Assembly (NCBI GenBank): GCA_963848035.1
Contig: CAWKCD010000003.1
Coordinates: forward strand, 62,001-126,000
Direction of reading: 5' to 3'
Origin: JAVVHH01 sp963848035
GTDB taxonomy: Bacteria > Pseudomonadota > Alphaproteobacteria > Acetobacterales > Acetobacteraceae
DNA: 64,000 bases
Shown here: piece after piece, positions 8,373 through 18,000 of the stretch
Layout: each line of letters starts with the position of its first letter
How positions within the stretch are numbered: the stretch's first letter is position 1
The notes under the pieces: model-generated
Seen by the model: the letters and a program-made list of their open reading frames with translations, nothing else
What the model was told of the DNA's origin: nothing
Databases searched by the model: none
Position numbers and translations under genes: made by a program

Positions 8373-8729
8373 CTATTGCGGTTGCAGCGGCATGTGCAGC
8401 GCGAACCCGGCGCCGGGGCGGAGCCTGCGCTCCTGCTCGCCCTGAGCGGTCGACCCGCGGGAGAAGCCGTCGCCGCGGAATTGCTCGCGCTGGGTGAACA
8501 GGGTCGGCGCCAGGCTCGTCTCGGCCGGGGCGCTGGCTTGGCGAGGGGCGCTCAGGTCGCGGTTCGGCAGCGGCGCGGGTTCGAACGAGGGCTTGCGGGA
8601 GGTGCTGCCGACGGAGAAGGACGGGGTTGGCAGGGCATAGGTGTCGGCCGGCACCGCAAGGGATAGACGGCGCGGGGGCGCCGCCGCCATGAGCGGGAGC
8701 GCCAATGGAAGCAGCCACAAAGTCCTCAT
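8373..8729 (-). CDS. Small secreted protein of unknown function
   Basis: This 118-residue protein has a clear signal peptide (MRTLWLLPLALPLMAAA) followed by a proline-, serine- and arginine-rich region of low complexity, probably disordered. The ATG overlaps the stop of the NUDIX gene in ATGA, so the two are coupled. I recognise no domain. Confidence 0.7.
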   Translation of the reverse strand: MRTLWLLPLALPLMAAAPPRRLSLAVPADTYALPTPSFSVGSTSRKPSFEPAPLPNRDLSAPRQASAPAETSLAPTLFTQREQFRGDGFSRGSTAQGEQERRLRPGAGFALHMPLQPQ

Positions 8730-9277
8730 CCTGCCACCTCGGTCGTCAATCGGTTCGTCCCACGTATGTCACTCGCCGGGTTCTGCGCCGGTGCATTGAG
8801 CGGCCCTTCGCCCTTGTCGCGCCAGGCTTGCAGGGCCCAGTGGACGGACGGGAACGCCAGGTCATTCCAGGGTATGTCATCCCACGTGAACAGGCGTACG
8901 TCGAGGCTTTCGACGCCCGGCGCGTATCGCGGCGGTCCGTCGAACCCGCCGCGGAAGATCACCTGAATTTGGCCGATCCGGCTGATGCTGTAGAGCGCCA
9001 GCACCCCGTCGAGACGGATCGAGGCCGAAGCCTCCTCGAGCGCTTCTCGCGCAGCACCCTCTTCCAGCGTCTCGCCGTGCTCGAGATAGCCGGCCGGCAA
9101 CGTCCAGAAGCCGAGGCGGGGCTCGATCGCGCGCCGGCACAGCAGGACGCGTCCGCCTTCCGCTACGACGGCGCCGACGACCACTTTCGGGTTGTTGTAC
9201 GCGATAAAGCCGCACGAGTCGCAGACTGCGCGCGGTCGGTTGTCGCCTTCAGGCACAAGCTCGGTGAAGCTAGCCAT
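8726..9277 (-). CDS. NUDIX hydrolase with N-terminal zinc-ribbon-like segment
   Basis: This 183-residue hydrolase acts on nucleoside diphosphates linked to another moiety; the exact substrate is unknown. The NUDIX box is GYLEHGETLEEGAAREALEEA, with its REALEE core at about residues 78-83. An N-terminal CDSCGFIAYNNPKVVVGA segment resembles the zinc-ribbon lead of NudC-like and ADP-ribose hydrolases, though only one CxxC pair is seen. It is transcribed with the downstream secreted protein. Confidence 0.9.
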   Translation of the reverse strand: MASFTELVPEGDNRPRAVCDSCGFIAYNNPKVVVGAVVAEGGRVLLCRRAIEPRLGFWTLPAGYLEHGETLEEGAAREALEEASASIRLDGVLALYSISRIGQIQVIFRGGFDGPPRYAPGVESLDVRLFTWDDIPWNDLAFPSVHWALQAWRDKGEGPLNAPAQNPASDIRGTNRLTTEVAG

Positions 9278-9341
9278 GCCCTAAACTTGCGCTTTAGCTA
9301 CTTAGGTGCAACCGTTCAATTCGGGCAGCGTCAATTTTCCG

Positions 9342-11036
9342 TCAGGCTGTGGCCAAGTTCCGCAGGCCGAGCTCACGCTCCATCGCCTCCCGCATCAGGA
9401 ATTTCTGCATTTTGCCCGTGACCGTCATCGGGAATTCATCGACGAAGCGGACATAGCGCGGGATCTTCTGGTGCGCGATCTGCCCGCGGCAGAAGTCCTG
9501 CACCTCCGCTTCCGTCAGGGCCGCGCCGGGCCGCAGCTTCACCCAGGCGCAGAGCTCCTCGCCGTAGCGGTCGTCCGGCACGCCGAAGACCTGGACGTCC
9601 TGGATCGAGGGGTGCCGGTAGAGGAACTCCTCTACCTCGCGCGGATAGACGTTCTCGCCGCCGCGGATGACCAGGTCCTTGATGCGGCCGACGATATTGC
9701 AGAAACCCTCCGCGTCGATCGTCGCGAGGTCGCCGGTGTGCATCCAGCGCGCCGGGTCGATCACCTGGCGGGAGCGCTCGTCGTCCTCCCAATAGCCGGG
9801 CATGACGCTGTAGCCGCGGGTGCAGAGCTCGCCGGGCTCGCCGCGCGGGACGATCTTGCCCTCGGCGTCGACGATCTTGACCTCGAGGTGCGGATGGATG
9901 CGGCCGACCGTGCTGACCCGGCGCTCGATCGGGTCGCTGGTCGAACTCTGGAAGCTGACCGGGCTGGTCTCGGTCATGCCATAGGCGATGGTGATCTCGG
10001 CCAGATGCATCCGGTCCACCGCGCGGCGCATCACCTCGATCGGGCAGGGGGACCCGGCCATGATGCCGGTGCGCAACGACGATAGGTCGAACCGGTCGAA
10101 CTCGGGGTGTTCGAGTTCGGCGATGAACATGGTCGGCACGCCGTGCAGCCCCGTGCAGCGCTCCTCGGCCACCGTCTGCAGCACGGCCAGAGGGTCGAAG
10201 CCCTCCCCGGGATAGACCATGGTGGCGCCATGCGTCGTGCAGGCGAGGTTGCCGAGGACCATGCCGAAGCAATGGTAGAGCGGGACGGGGATGCAGAGGC
10301 GGTCCCGCTCGGAGAGCCGCATCGCCTCGCCGATGAAGAAGCCATTGTTGAGGATATTGTGGTGGGTGAGCGAGGCGCCCTTGGGGCTGCCGGTGGTGCC
10401 CGAGGTGAACTGGATGTTGATGACGTCGTCGAATTGCAGCACGGCCTGCAGACGCGCCAGCTCGCTGCGGTGCCAATCCGATGCGAGGCCGGGCACCTCA
10501 TCGAAGGCGTAGCAGCCGGGGCTCTTGCCGCCGATCTGGATCACGGTCCGGAGCTGCGGCAGGCGCTTGGCCGCGAGCCGGCCGGGTTCGCTCGTCGGCA
10601 ATTCCGGCGCGAGTTCGGTCAGCAGGCCGAGATAGTCGCTGGTCTTGAACCGCGTCGCCGTGATCAGCGCCTTGCAGCCGACCTTGTTGAGCGCGAACTC
10701 CAGCTCGTGCAGCCGATAGGCGGGGTTGATGTTGACCAGGATCAACCCGGCCTTGGCGGTGGCGAACTGGGTGACCACCCATTCCGCGTTGTTCAACGAC
10801 CAGATCCCGATCCGGTCGCCACGCTCGAGCCCCAGCGCCAGCAGCCCGGCTGCGAACGCCTCCGCGCGGTCCACCAGTTCGCGGTAGGTCCAGCGGACCG
10901 CTTGGCTGCGCACGATCAGCGCCAATGTCTGGGGGAAGCGCTGGGCGGTGCGGTCAAGGTTCTGGCCGATCGTCTCGCCCAGCAGCGGCGTCTCGACGGC
11001 GCCATGGACGTAACTAATCGCCGCGCTGGTGGTCAT
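9342..11036 (-). CDS. AMP-binding acyl-CoA synthetase
   Basis: This 564-residue ligase of the ANL superfamily activates a fatty or short-chain acid with ATP and CoA. The phosphate-binding motif TSGTTGSPKGASLTHHN, the YGMTETSP adenine-site motif, the HTGDLATID hinge and the C-terminal catalytic lysine motif (PMTVTGKMQKF) are all present. The start MTTSAAISY is chosen because upstream in-frame codons run into the divergent gene. It is divergent from isovaleryl-CoA dehydrogenase across about 49 bases, which suggests a role in branched-chain or fatty acid catabolism. Confidence 0.93.
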   Translation of the reverse strand: MTTSAAISYVHGAVETPLLGETIGQNLDRTAQRFPQTLALIVRSQAVRWTYRELVDRAEAFAAGLLALGLERGDRIGIWSLNNAEWVVTQFATAKAGLILVNINPAYRLHELEFALNKVGCKALITATRFKTSDYLGLLTELAPELPTSEPGRLAAKRLPQLRTVIQIGGKSPGCYAFDEVPGLASDWHRSELARLQAVLQFDDVINIQFTSGTTGSPKGASLTHHNILNNGFFIGEAMRLSERDRLCIPVPLYHCFGMVLGNLACTTHGATMVYPGEGFDPLAVLQTVAEERCTGLHGVPTMFIAELEHPEFDRFDLSSLRTGIMAGSPCPIEVMRRAVDRMHLAEITIAYGMTETSPVSFQSSTSDPIERRVSTVGRIHPHLEVKIVDAEGKIVPRGEPGELCTRGYSVMPGYWEDDERSRQVIDPARWMHTGDLATIDAEGFCNIVGRIKDLVIRGGENVYPREVEEFLYRHPSIQDVQVFGVPDDRYGEELCAWVKLRPGAALTEAEVQDFCRGQIAHQKIPRYVRFVDEFPMTVTGKMQKFLMREAMERELGLRNLATA

Positions 11037-11085
11037 GGGCGCCCCCCGCCTGTATGTTTCCGGCAAGTACAAGAGGAAAGCGCCG

Positions 11086-12267
11086 GTGTCTGCAAGTCTC
11101 TCGAATCGCGCGCCGTCGCTGAACTTCGATCTCGGTGAAGCCGCCGACATGCTGCGCGCCAGCGTCGAGGCGTTCGCGCAGGACGAGATCGCGCCGCGTG
11201 CGGCGGAGATCGACCGCAGCAACGAATTCCCGATGGATCTTTGGCCCAAGATGGGCGCGCTCGGCGTGCTCGGGATCACGGTGTCGGAGGAGTTCGGCGG
11301 CGCGGGGATGGGCTACCTCGAACATTGCGTGGCGCTCGAGGAGATCAGCCGGGCGAGCGCCAGCGTCGGATTGTCCTATGGCGCGCACAGCAATCTCTGC
11401 ATCAACCAGGTTTTCCGCAACGGCAACGACGAGCAGCGCCGGCGTTACTTGCCCGGGCTGATCGATGGCACGCGGGTCGGGGCGTTGGCGATGAGCGAGC
11501 CCGGCGCCGGGTCGGACGTGGTGAGCATGCGGCTGCGCGCGGACAAGCGCGGCGACCGCTACGTGCTGAACGGCACCAAGATGTGGATCACCAACGGGCC
11601 CGATGCCGATGTGGTGGTGGTCTACGCCAAGACCGATCCGCAGGCGGGGTCCAAGGGGATCACCGCGTTCCTGGTGGAGAAGAGCTTCGCCGGTTTCAGT
11701 TGCGCGCAGAAGCTGGACAAGTTGGGGATGCGCGGCAGCAACACCGGCGAGTTGGTGTTCACGGATTGCGAGGTGCCGGAGGAGAACGTGCTCGGCGCGG
11801 TGGGCCGGGGCGCGCAGGTGCTGATGAGTGGGCTCGATTACGAGCGCGCGGTGCTGGCCGCCGGGCCGCTGGGGATCATGCAGGCGTGTCTGGACGTGGC
11901 GCTGCCTTACATCCGCGAACGCCAGCAGTTCGGTCAGTCGATCGGCGAATTCCAGCTCATCCAGGGCAAGATCGCCGACATGTACGTCACGCTGAACGCG
12001 TCGCGCGCCTACGTCTACAGCGTTGCCAAGGCGTGCGACCGTGGCGAGACGAACCGAAAAGATGCGGCCGGCGCGATCCTTTATGCGGCCGAGCGCGCGA
12101 CCTGGATGGCGCTCGAGGCGATCCAGATCCTGGGCGGCAACGGCTACATCAACGACTATCCGACGGGACGGCTGCTGCGGGACGCGAAGCTCTACGAGAT
12201 CGGCGCGGGCACCAGCGAGATCAGGCGCATGCTGATCGGCCGCGAACTATTCCGCGAGACGGCATGA
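11086..12267 (+). CDS. ivd: Isovaleryl-CoA dehydrogenase
   Basis: This flavoprotein (393 aa) oxidises isovaleryl-CoA to 3-methylcrotonyl-CoA in leucine breakdown and passes electrons to ETF. It closely follows mammalian IVD. Examples are the GLSYGAHSNLCINQ motif, the SGLDYERAVLAAGPLGIMQ helix that carries the catalytic glutamate (E253, the unusual helix-G position of IVD), and the C terminus KLYEIGAGTSEIRRMLIGR. I start at the GTG at 11086, preceded by AGAGGAAA; earlier in-frame codons overlap the divergent ligase gene. The stop overlaps the pyrF start in ATGA. Confidence 0.92.
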   Translation: MSASLSNRAPSLNFDLGEAADMLRASVEAFAQDEIAPRAAEIDRSNEFPMDLWPKMGALGVLGITVSEEFGGAGMGYLEHCVALEEISRASASVGLSYGAHSNLCINQVFRNGNDEQRRRYLPGLIDGTRVGALAMSEPGAGSDVVSMRLRADKRGDRYVLNGTKMWITNGPDADVVVVYAKTDPQAGSKGITAFLVEKSFAGFSCAQKLDKLGMRGSNTGELVFTDCEVPEENVLGAVGRGAQVLMSGLDYERAVLAAGPLGIMQACLDVALPYIRERQQFGQSIGEFQLIQGKIADMYVTLNASRAYVYSVAKACDRGETNRKDAAGAILYAAERATWMALEAIQILGGNGYINDYPTGRLLRDAKLYEIGAGTSEIRRMLIGRELFRETA

Positions 12268-12995
12268 CCATCCGTGTATCGGATCGTCTGATCGTTGCGC
12301 TGGATGTGTCCGATGTCGATCAGGCGCGGCAGTTGGTGGCGCGGCTGGGCGACGCGGTCTCGTTCTATAAGGTGGGCATGTGGCTGCTCTACGCGCCCGG
12401 CGTGGACCGCCTGCTCGACGAACTGCTCGCGGCCGGCAAGCAGGTGTTTCTCGACTGCAAGATGTACGACATCGGCGAGACCGTTCGGCGCGGCGTGGCG
12501 GCCGTGGCGCGGCGCGGGATCAGCATCGTCACGGTCCATGGCGATCCCGAAATGCTCCGGGCCGCCGTCGACGGGCGCGGCGATAGCAAATTGCGCATCT
12601 TCGCCATCTCCGTCCTGACCAGCCAGGACCAGTCGGCGCTGCAATCCATGGGCTATGACCGGAAGCTCGCCGACATCGTCGACCTGCGCGTGCGCCATGC
12701 GGCCGAGGCCGGCTGCGATGGCGTGATCGCCTCCGCGGCGGACGATCCCGACGCGATCCGTCACCGCGCGGGCCGGCCAGACCTGCTGGTCGGCACCCCC
12801 GGGATCCGTCTCGCCGGCGCCGATCATCACGATCAGAAGCGCGCCGCCACGCCTGATGCCGCGATCGAGCGCGGCGCCGATTACATCGTGGTCGGCCGCC
12901 CGATCACCGGCGCGCCCGACCCGGCGGCGGCGGCGCAGGAGATCCTGGCGCTGATGGCCCAGGGAGCGGCAAGGCGATCAGCAACTCCTGGGTGA
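12264..12995 (+). CDS. pyrF: Orotidine 5'-phosphate decarboxylase
   Basis: It catalyses the last step of UMP synthesis. The 243-residue TIM barrel has LIVALDVSD at its start, the catalytic DCKMYDIGET (an Asp-x-Lys-x-x-Asp motif) and the phosphate-binding GVIASA and GADYIVVGRPIT. The last residues (GAARRSATPG) extend beyond the usual end and overlap by 92 bases the 3' end of the convergent protease gene. Coupling to ivd looks like a local gene-order accident rather than a pathway link. Confidence 0.95.
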   Translation: MTIRVSDRLIVALDVSDVDQARQLVARLGDAVSFYKVGMWLLYAPGVDRLLDELLAAGKQVFLDCKMYDIGETVRRGVAAVARRGISIVTVHGDPEMLRAAVDGRGDSKLRIFAISVLTSQDQSALQSMGYDRKLADIVDLRVRHAAEAGCDGVIASAADDPDAIRHRAGRPDLLVGTPGIRLAGADHHDQKRAATPDAAIERGADYIVVGRPITGAPDPAAAAQEILALMAQGAARRSATPG

Positions 12996-13840
12996 GATAG
13001 GAGATCCGGACGCGGCGCTGCCGGAAGTAATCAAAGCCCAGCAGCATGTCGGCGCCCTCGAGCTGAAGCGGTGCGATGCTGACTGGGGCGTTGCGACGGA
13101 CGTCGTCACCGATGGCGATCTCGTCGACGTGCAGGTGCGCGACGGGAAGGCGGCCGCCGTCGACGCCCTGCGCGGTGTTGGCCGAGAGCGGCGCGCGCAG
13201 GCCGAGGCGGGCCGCCGCTTCCTCGGTCAACAGCGTCGCCCGCGAGCCGGTGTCGAGCAGGGCGGTGAGGGTCACGCCGTTGACCCGGACCGGCAGGAGG
13301 GCGCGGCGGTCCGGGGTGCCGGTGAGCGCGACGGAAACCAGGCGTAGGCCGGGCGGGACGTCAGGGCAGCTCTTGACGTTGAGCAAGGCGAGCCGGCTGG
13401 CCGGCCCGTCGAGCTCGAGGTCGAATTCGTCGAGCAAGGGCACGCCCAGCAGCCCGGCGAGCATCGGCGACCACCGTGGGGAGGGCCGGCAGGGACGCGA
13501 CCGGAGCGGCGGTCGCCTGGATCGCGATCGCGCCCAGTTTGACGCCGTCGAGCCGCACGATCGGCGCTTGGGTTTCGCCGCCGGTTCCGATCACCGGCAC
13601 GGTGCCGGGCAGCAGCGGGAGGCGCAGCAGGGCCTGCGCCGCGGGCAGGATGAGATGCGCCTGCGCGCCGGTATCGAGCACGAATGTCACCGGCACGCCG
13701 TCGATCGTGGCGTCGACGACCGGGAAGCCGTCGATGACGCGGAGCGCGCTGGTCGAGCGGGCGCCGAGCCCGCAAAGCGCGTAGGCGGGATGGGCGGCGA
13801 GCGCGGCGCATCCGGTCAGAAGCGACCGTTTGCCCATCAT
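12904..13840 (-). pseudogene. Two-domain retropepsin-like aspartyl protease, one extra base
   Basis: This protein carries two clan AA (retropepsin-fold) domains in tandem, each with its own catalytic Asp-Thr-Gly: FVLDTGAQAHLIL in the first and ALLDTGSRATLLT in the second. A hydrophobic N terminus with a TGCAALAAHPAYA stretch suggests lipoprotein or signal-peptide export. The frame breaks near 13465; deleting one base joins LPTVVA to MLAGLLGVPLL and gives 311 residues. A duplicated domain in one chain would let it act as a pseudo-dimer like pepsin. The break is probably a sequence error. Confidence 0.82.
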
Positions 13841-13861
13841 GAGGCCTCAGCCTCCGTCGAA

Positions 13862-13882
13862 CCCTCTCCCAGCGGGAGAGGG
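13862..13882. repeat. REP-like GGGAGAGGG palindrome, copy 3
   Basis: CCCTCTCCC and GGGAGAGGG form perfect 9-base arms around AGC. It lies in the 49-base gap between the acyl-CoA dehydrogenase stop and the protease start, both on the minus strand. It is the best-preserved copy of the family. Confidence 0.8.
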
Positions 13883-13889
13883 AATGACA

Positions 13890-15020
13890 TCACAGCATCC
13901 GCTGGAGGATGATCTTCTGGACGTCCGACGTGCCTTCGTAGATCTGGCAGACGCGGACGTCGCGGTAGATGCGCTCGACGGGGTAGTCGGCGAGATAGCC
14001 GTAGCCGCCCAGCGTCTGGATCGCGGCGGAGCAGACCTCCTCGGCGATCTCGGACGCGTAGAGCTTGGCCATCGCTGCGGCTTCGAGCGCCGGTTTCCCG
14101 GCGTCCTTGAGCCGGGCAGCGTTCAGCATGAGAGCGCGGGCAGCGGCGAGCTTGGTCTTGGCTTCGACGAGCCGGAAGCCGACTGCCTGGTGCTCGATGA
14201 TCGCCTTGCCGAACTGCTTGCGCTCCTTGGCGTAGCCGATCGCGTAGTCGAGCGCGGCGCGCGCCATGCCGACGCTCTGCGCGGCGATCCCGATCCGGCC
14301 GCTCTCGAGGGTGGAGAGCGCGATCTTGAGGCCTTCGCCCTCTTCGCCGATGCGCTGGTCGTCCGGCACCTGCATGTCGTCGAAGGCGAGCGCGCAGCTG
14401 TCGGACGCCTTCTGGCCCAGCTTGTGCTCGACGCGGGCGACGCTGAAGCCCGGCGTGTCGTTGGCGACGACGAAGGCGGAGATGCCCTTCTTGCCGGCAG
14501 AGGGATCTGTGACGGCGAAGAGGATGGTGGTCTGGCCGATGCTGGCGTTGGAGATGAACTGCTTCGACCCGTTGATCGAGTAGCCCGAATTGGTCCGCGT
14601 CGCCCGCGTGCGCACGCTGGCCGCATCCGACCCGGCCGACGGTTCGGTGAGCGCGAAGCTGCCGACGGCCTGGCCGCTCGCCATCGGGCGGAGCCAGCGT
14701 TCCTTCTGCGCCTGGGTGCCGAACTTCTCGAGGATCTCGCAGGTCGGCGCGTTGTGGACGCTGACCAGAGTGGAGACGGCGCCGTCGCCGGCGGCGATCT
14801 CCTCGACGACCTGGGCGTAGGTTTCGTAGCCGATCTCGCTGCCGCCCCATTCGGCGCTGTTGGTCGCGCCGAGGAAGCCCATCTCGCCGATCTCACGGAT
14901 GATCTCGGGCTCGATCCTGCCCGCCTTCTCGCGGTCGGCTGCGGTCGGCGCGAGTCGCTCCTGGGCGAAGCGGCGGGCCGCCTCGATGATCAGGTAGTTC
15001 GGATCGGTGGTGTCGAGCAT
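13890..15020 (-). CDS. Acyl-CoA dehydrogenase
   Basis: This 376-residue FAD enzyme of the short/branched-chain acyl-CoA dehydrogenase type shows the FAD/substrate motif FALTEPSAGSDA, a KLGQKASDSCALAFDD middle region and the C-terminal YEGTSDVQKIILQRML, where the glutamate after Tyr is the usual catalytic base. I start at MLDTTDPNYLI, which follows GGGGGA at good distance. It lies 25 bases after the indolepyruvate oxidoreductase gene on the same strand, so both may serve aromatic or branched amino acid breakdown. Confidence 0.92.
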   Translation of the reverse strand: MLDTTDPNYLIIEAARRFAQERLAPTAADREKAGRIEPEIIREIGEMGFLGATNSAEWGGSEIGYETYAQVVEEIAAGDGAVSTLVSVHNAPTCEILEKFGTQAQKERWLRPMASGQAVGSFALTEPSAGSDAASVRTRATRTNSGYSINGSKQFISNASIGQTTILFAVTDPSAGKKGISAFVVANDTPGFSVARVEHKLGQKASDSCALAFDDMQVPDDQRIGEEGEGLKIALSTLESGRIGIAAQSVGMARAALDYAIGYAKERKQFGKAIIEHQAVGFRLVEAKTKLAAARALMLNAARLKDAGKPALEAAAMAKLYASEIAEEVCSAAIQTLGGYGYLADYPVERIYRDVRVCQIYEGTSDVQKIILQRML

Positions 15021-15045
15021 TTCGAAGTCCCCCCTTTGCGGCGTT

Positions 15046-18000
15046 CTACTCCGCCGCTTGCGCGACCGCCACCTCCGGCGCGCGGAGCCGGTCGAGCAGC
15101 GCGTCGCGGCGTGTGGCGGCCGCGGCGAAGCTTGCTGCTTTGATCGGGCCGAAGCCGCGGATGTCAATCGGCAGGCGCGCGAGTTCGGCTGCCGGGTCGA
15201 GGGTGTCGCGGCGTAGGGCGGGCAAGATGGCGCGCAGATCGGCCTCGTATTGCCGAATCAGACCGCGCTCCTGCCGGCGTTCCGCCTGCCAGCCGAACGG
15301 GTCGAGCGGCGTACCCCGCAGCGCCTTGCCGTGGCGCAGAATGCGGAACAGCGGCAGCGCGAGGCGGCCGGAAATCGCGATCTTGCGTTTGCGCCCGGTG
15401 GCCGGATCGGTGCGGGTGAGCAGCGGCGGCGCGAGATGGAAGGTGGCGTCGCCGCCGTAATCAGCGGCGGCGTGGAGGCGGGCGACCTCATACTCGTCCT
15501 TGTAGGCCAAGGCCCGATACCAGCCCTCGGCGACGGCGCGGGCGAAGTCGCCGGGGGCGCCGGCGAGGTCGGTCTCGCGCTTGGCGGCGGCATCGACGAG
15601 GCGGCGGTAGCGGCGGGCAAGGCGCCTGCCGCCATATGCGGCGATCTCCTCGGTTCGGCGAGCGATGACGCTCGGCAGGTCGTCCGGCAGCTTGGCCGTG
15701 TCCGCCATGATCTCGTCCGCGAGGGAGGGCGTGGTGGCAAGAAGCCGGCCCCAGAGGAAGGCGCGGTGGTTCAGCGCGACCGCGGTGCCGTTCAGCTCGA
15801 TGGCGCGCAACAGACTGGCCTGTCCGAGCGGCAGGGCGCCGTTCTGCCAGGCGATGCCCAGCATCAGCGTATTGACGGCCTGGGCGGTGCCGAACAAGCG
15901 CTCGGAGATGGCGCTGCCATGCAGATAGAGCGATCGGCCCTGCGGGGTGGAGCGGTCGATCGCGCGGCGGTGCAGGCCGGCATCGACGTTCAGGTCGCGG
16001 TCGCGCAGGAACCCGGCGCCCGCCTGCAGGTCGAGATTGCCGATCACGGCGGCCTGCCGGCTCGCATGGCCCAGCACGTCCGCCGCCGCCGCGACTGCGA
16101 GATCCGCGGCCAGCAGCAGGTCGGCTTCGCCGCGGGGAATGCGCACGACGTCGAGCGAACTCTCGCCGAACTGCACGTGCGAGACGACGGCGCCGTTCTT
16201 CTGCGCCAGGCCGGTGAAATCGAGCGTGCTGACCTGGTTCGCCTCGAGATGGGCGGCCATGGCGACGATCTGGCCGCAGGTGACGATACCGCCGCCGCCG
16301 ATGCCAGCGAACAGGCCGCGCCACGTTTTGGCCGGCGTCAGCGCCGGCTCGGTCAGCCCGGCGGAAAGCTCGGTCTCTCGCGCTTGCCAGAGCGCGGCAT
16401 GGTCCATCACCGGCGGCGGGGCGGCGGCGCTCGAGGTCACGAAGCTGGGGCAGAAGCCTTTGAGACAGGAGAGGTCGGTGTTGCAGCTGGTCGGGCTGAT
16501 GCGGCGCTTGCGGCCGTGATCGGTATCGACGGGTTCGATGGCGATGCAGTTGGACTGCACTGTGCAATCGCCGCAATTTTCACAAACGTCGGTGTTGATC
16601 ATCACCCGCGTCTCGGCTTGCGCCATCTTGCCGCGCTTGCGGCGGCGGCGCTTCTCGGTGGCGCAGACCTGGTCGTAGATGATGGCGGACACGCCGGGAT
16701 GCTCGCGCAGCTCGCGCTGGACGGCGTCCATCTCGTCGCGCTGGCGACGGAGCGTGCCCGGCGGCAGGGCGGATTTCGGCGGCAGGCGATCGGCGTCGTC
16801 GGCGACGACCGCGAGCTTGCTGATCCCTTCGGCGGCGAGCTGCGCGGCCAGGCGCGGGACGGTGGGGCCGCCTTCTGCGGGCTGGCCGCCGGTCATGGCG
16901 ACGGCGTCGTTGAACAGCAGCTTGTAGGTCATGTGCGTGCCGGCCGCGATCGCCTGGCGGATCGCGAGCAGGCCGGAGTGCTGATAGGTGCCGTCGCCCA
17001 TGTTGGCGAACATGTGCGGCAGGTCGGTGAACGGAGCGAGGCCGACCCAGGGCACGCCTTCGCCGCCCATCTGGCTGAAGGTGCGGGTGAAGTCGTTGGT
17101 CGTGACGGCCATGGTGTGGCAGCCGATGCCGGCCATGGCGAAGCTGCCGTCGGGCAGTTTGGTCGAGGTGTTGTGCGGGCAGCCGGCGCAGAACATCGGC
17201 GCGCGCGCGATCAGCCCGGCGTTGACCGGCGCGGCCGGCAGGTCGACGGCGGGCACCTCGACGCCGAAGCCCGGCAGAACGCGCGCCAGTGCCGCCATCA
17301 TCAGCTCCGGCGACAATTCGCCGGCGGCGGGCAGCAGTTCGGCGCCGTCGAGGTCTCGTTTGCCGATCACGCCCGGGCGAGCATCGGCGGGTAAGTTATA
17401 AAGCGCGTCGCGGATCTGGCGCTCGACGAAGGAGCGCTTCTCCTCGACCACGATCAACATGCGCTTGCCGGCGGCGAAGGCCCGCAGGCCCTCGGTCTCG
17501 AGCGGCCAGGTGAGCGCGACCTTGTAGGCCGCCAGCGCCGGGTGCCGTTCGAGGCCGAGGCGGCGGAGCGCGTGCATGAGGTCGTGATGCGCCTTGCCCA
17601 CGGTGACGAAGCCGATGTCGGCCTGGCTGCCGCCCCAGAGCTGGCGGTCGAGCCGGTTTGCGCGCGCCCAGGCCAGCGCGGCGGGCAGACGTTCCTGCAG
17701 CACGCGCCGCTCCAGCGCCCGCCGCTCGGCCGGCCAGGAGAGATGTGCGTCGATGTTGAGCCCGTGCGGTGGGAGCGTGATCTCGGGGGTGATGAAGGTC
17801 CGGGCCGTGGGTATCGTGGCTAGGCCGTGCTGCTCGGCGGTTTCGGCGATGGTCTTGAGCGCCACCCAGAGGCCGGAGAAACGCGACATGGCGATCCCGG
17901 CGAGGCCGAGATCGATGATGTCGGCGACATCGGCGGGCTGCAGGATGGGGATGTTGACGCTCTCGAACACGCCCTCCGTCGTGTGCGGGAATACCGAGGA

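Noticed and set aside
15250..17394. Long open frame on the plus strand inside the indolepyruvate oxidoreductase gene
   Set aside because: It is antisense to a well-supported 1139-residue enzyme. The translation is Gly/Arg/Ala-rich with no recognisable motif.
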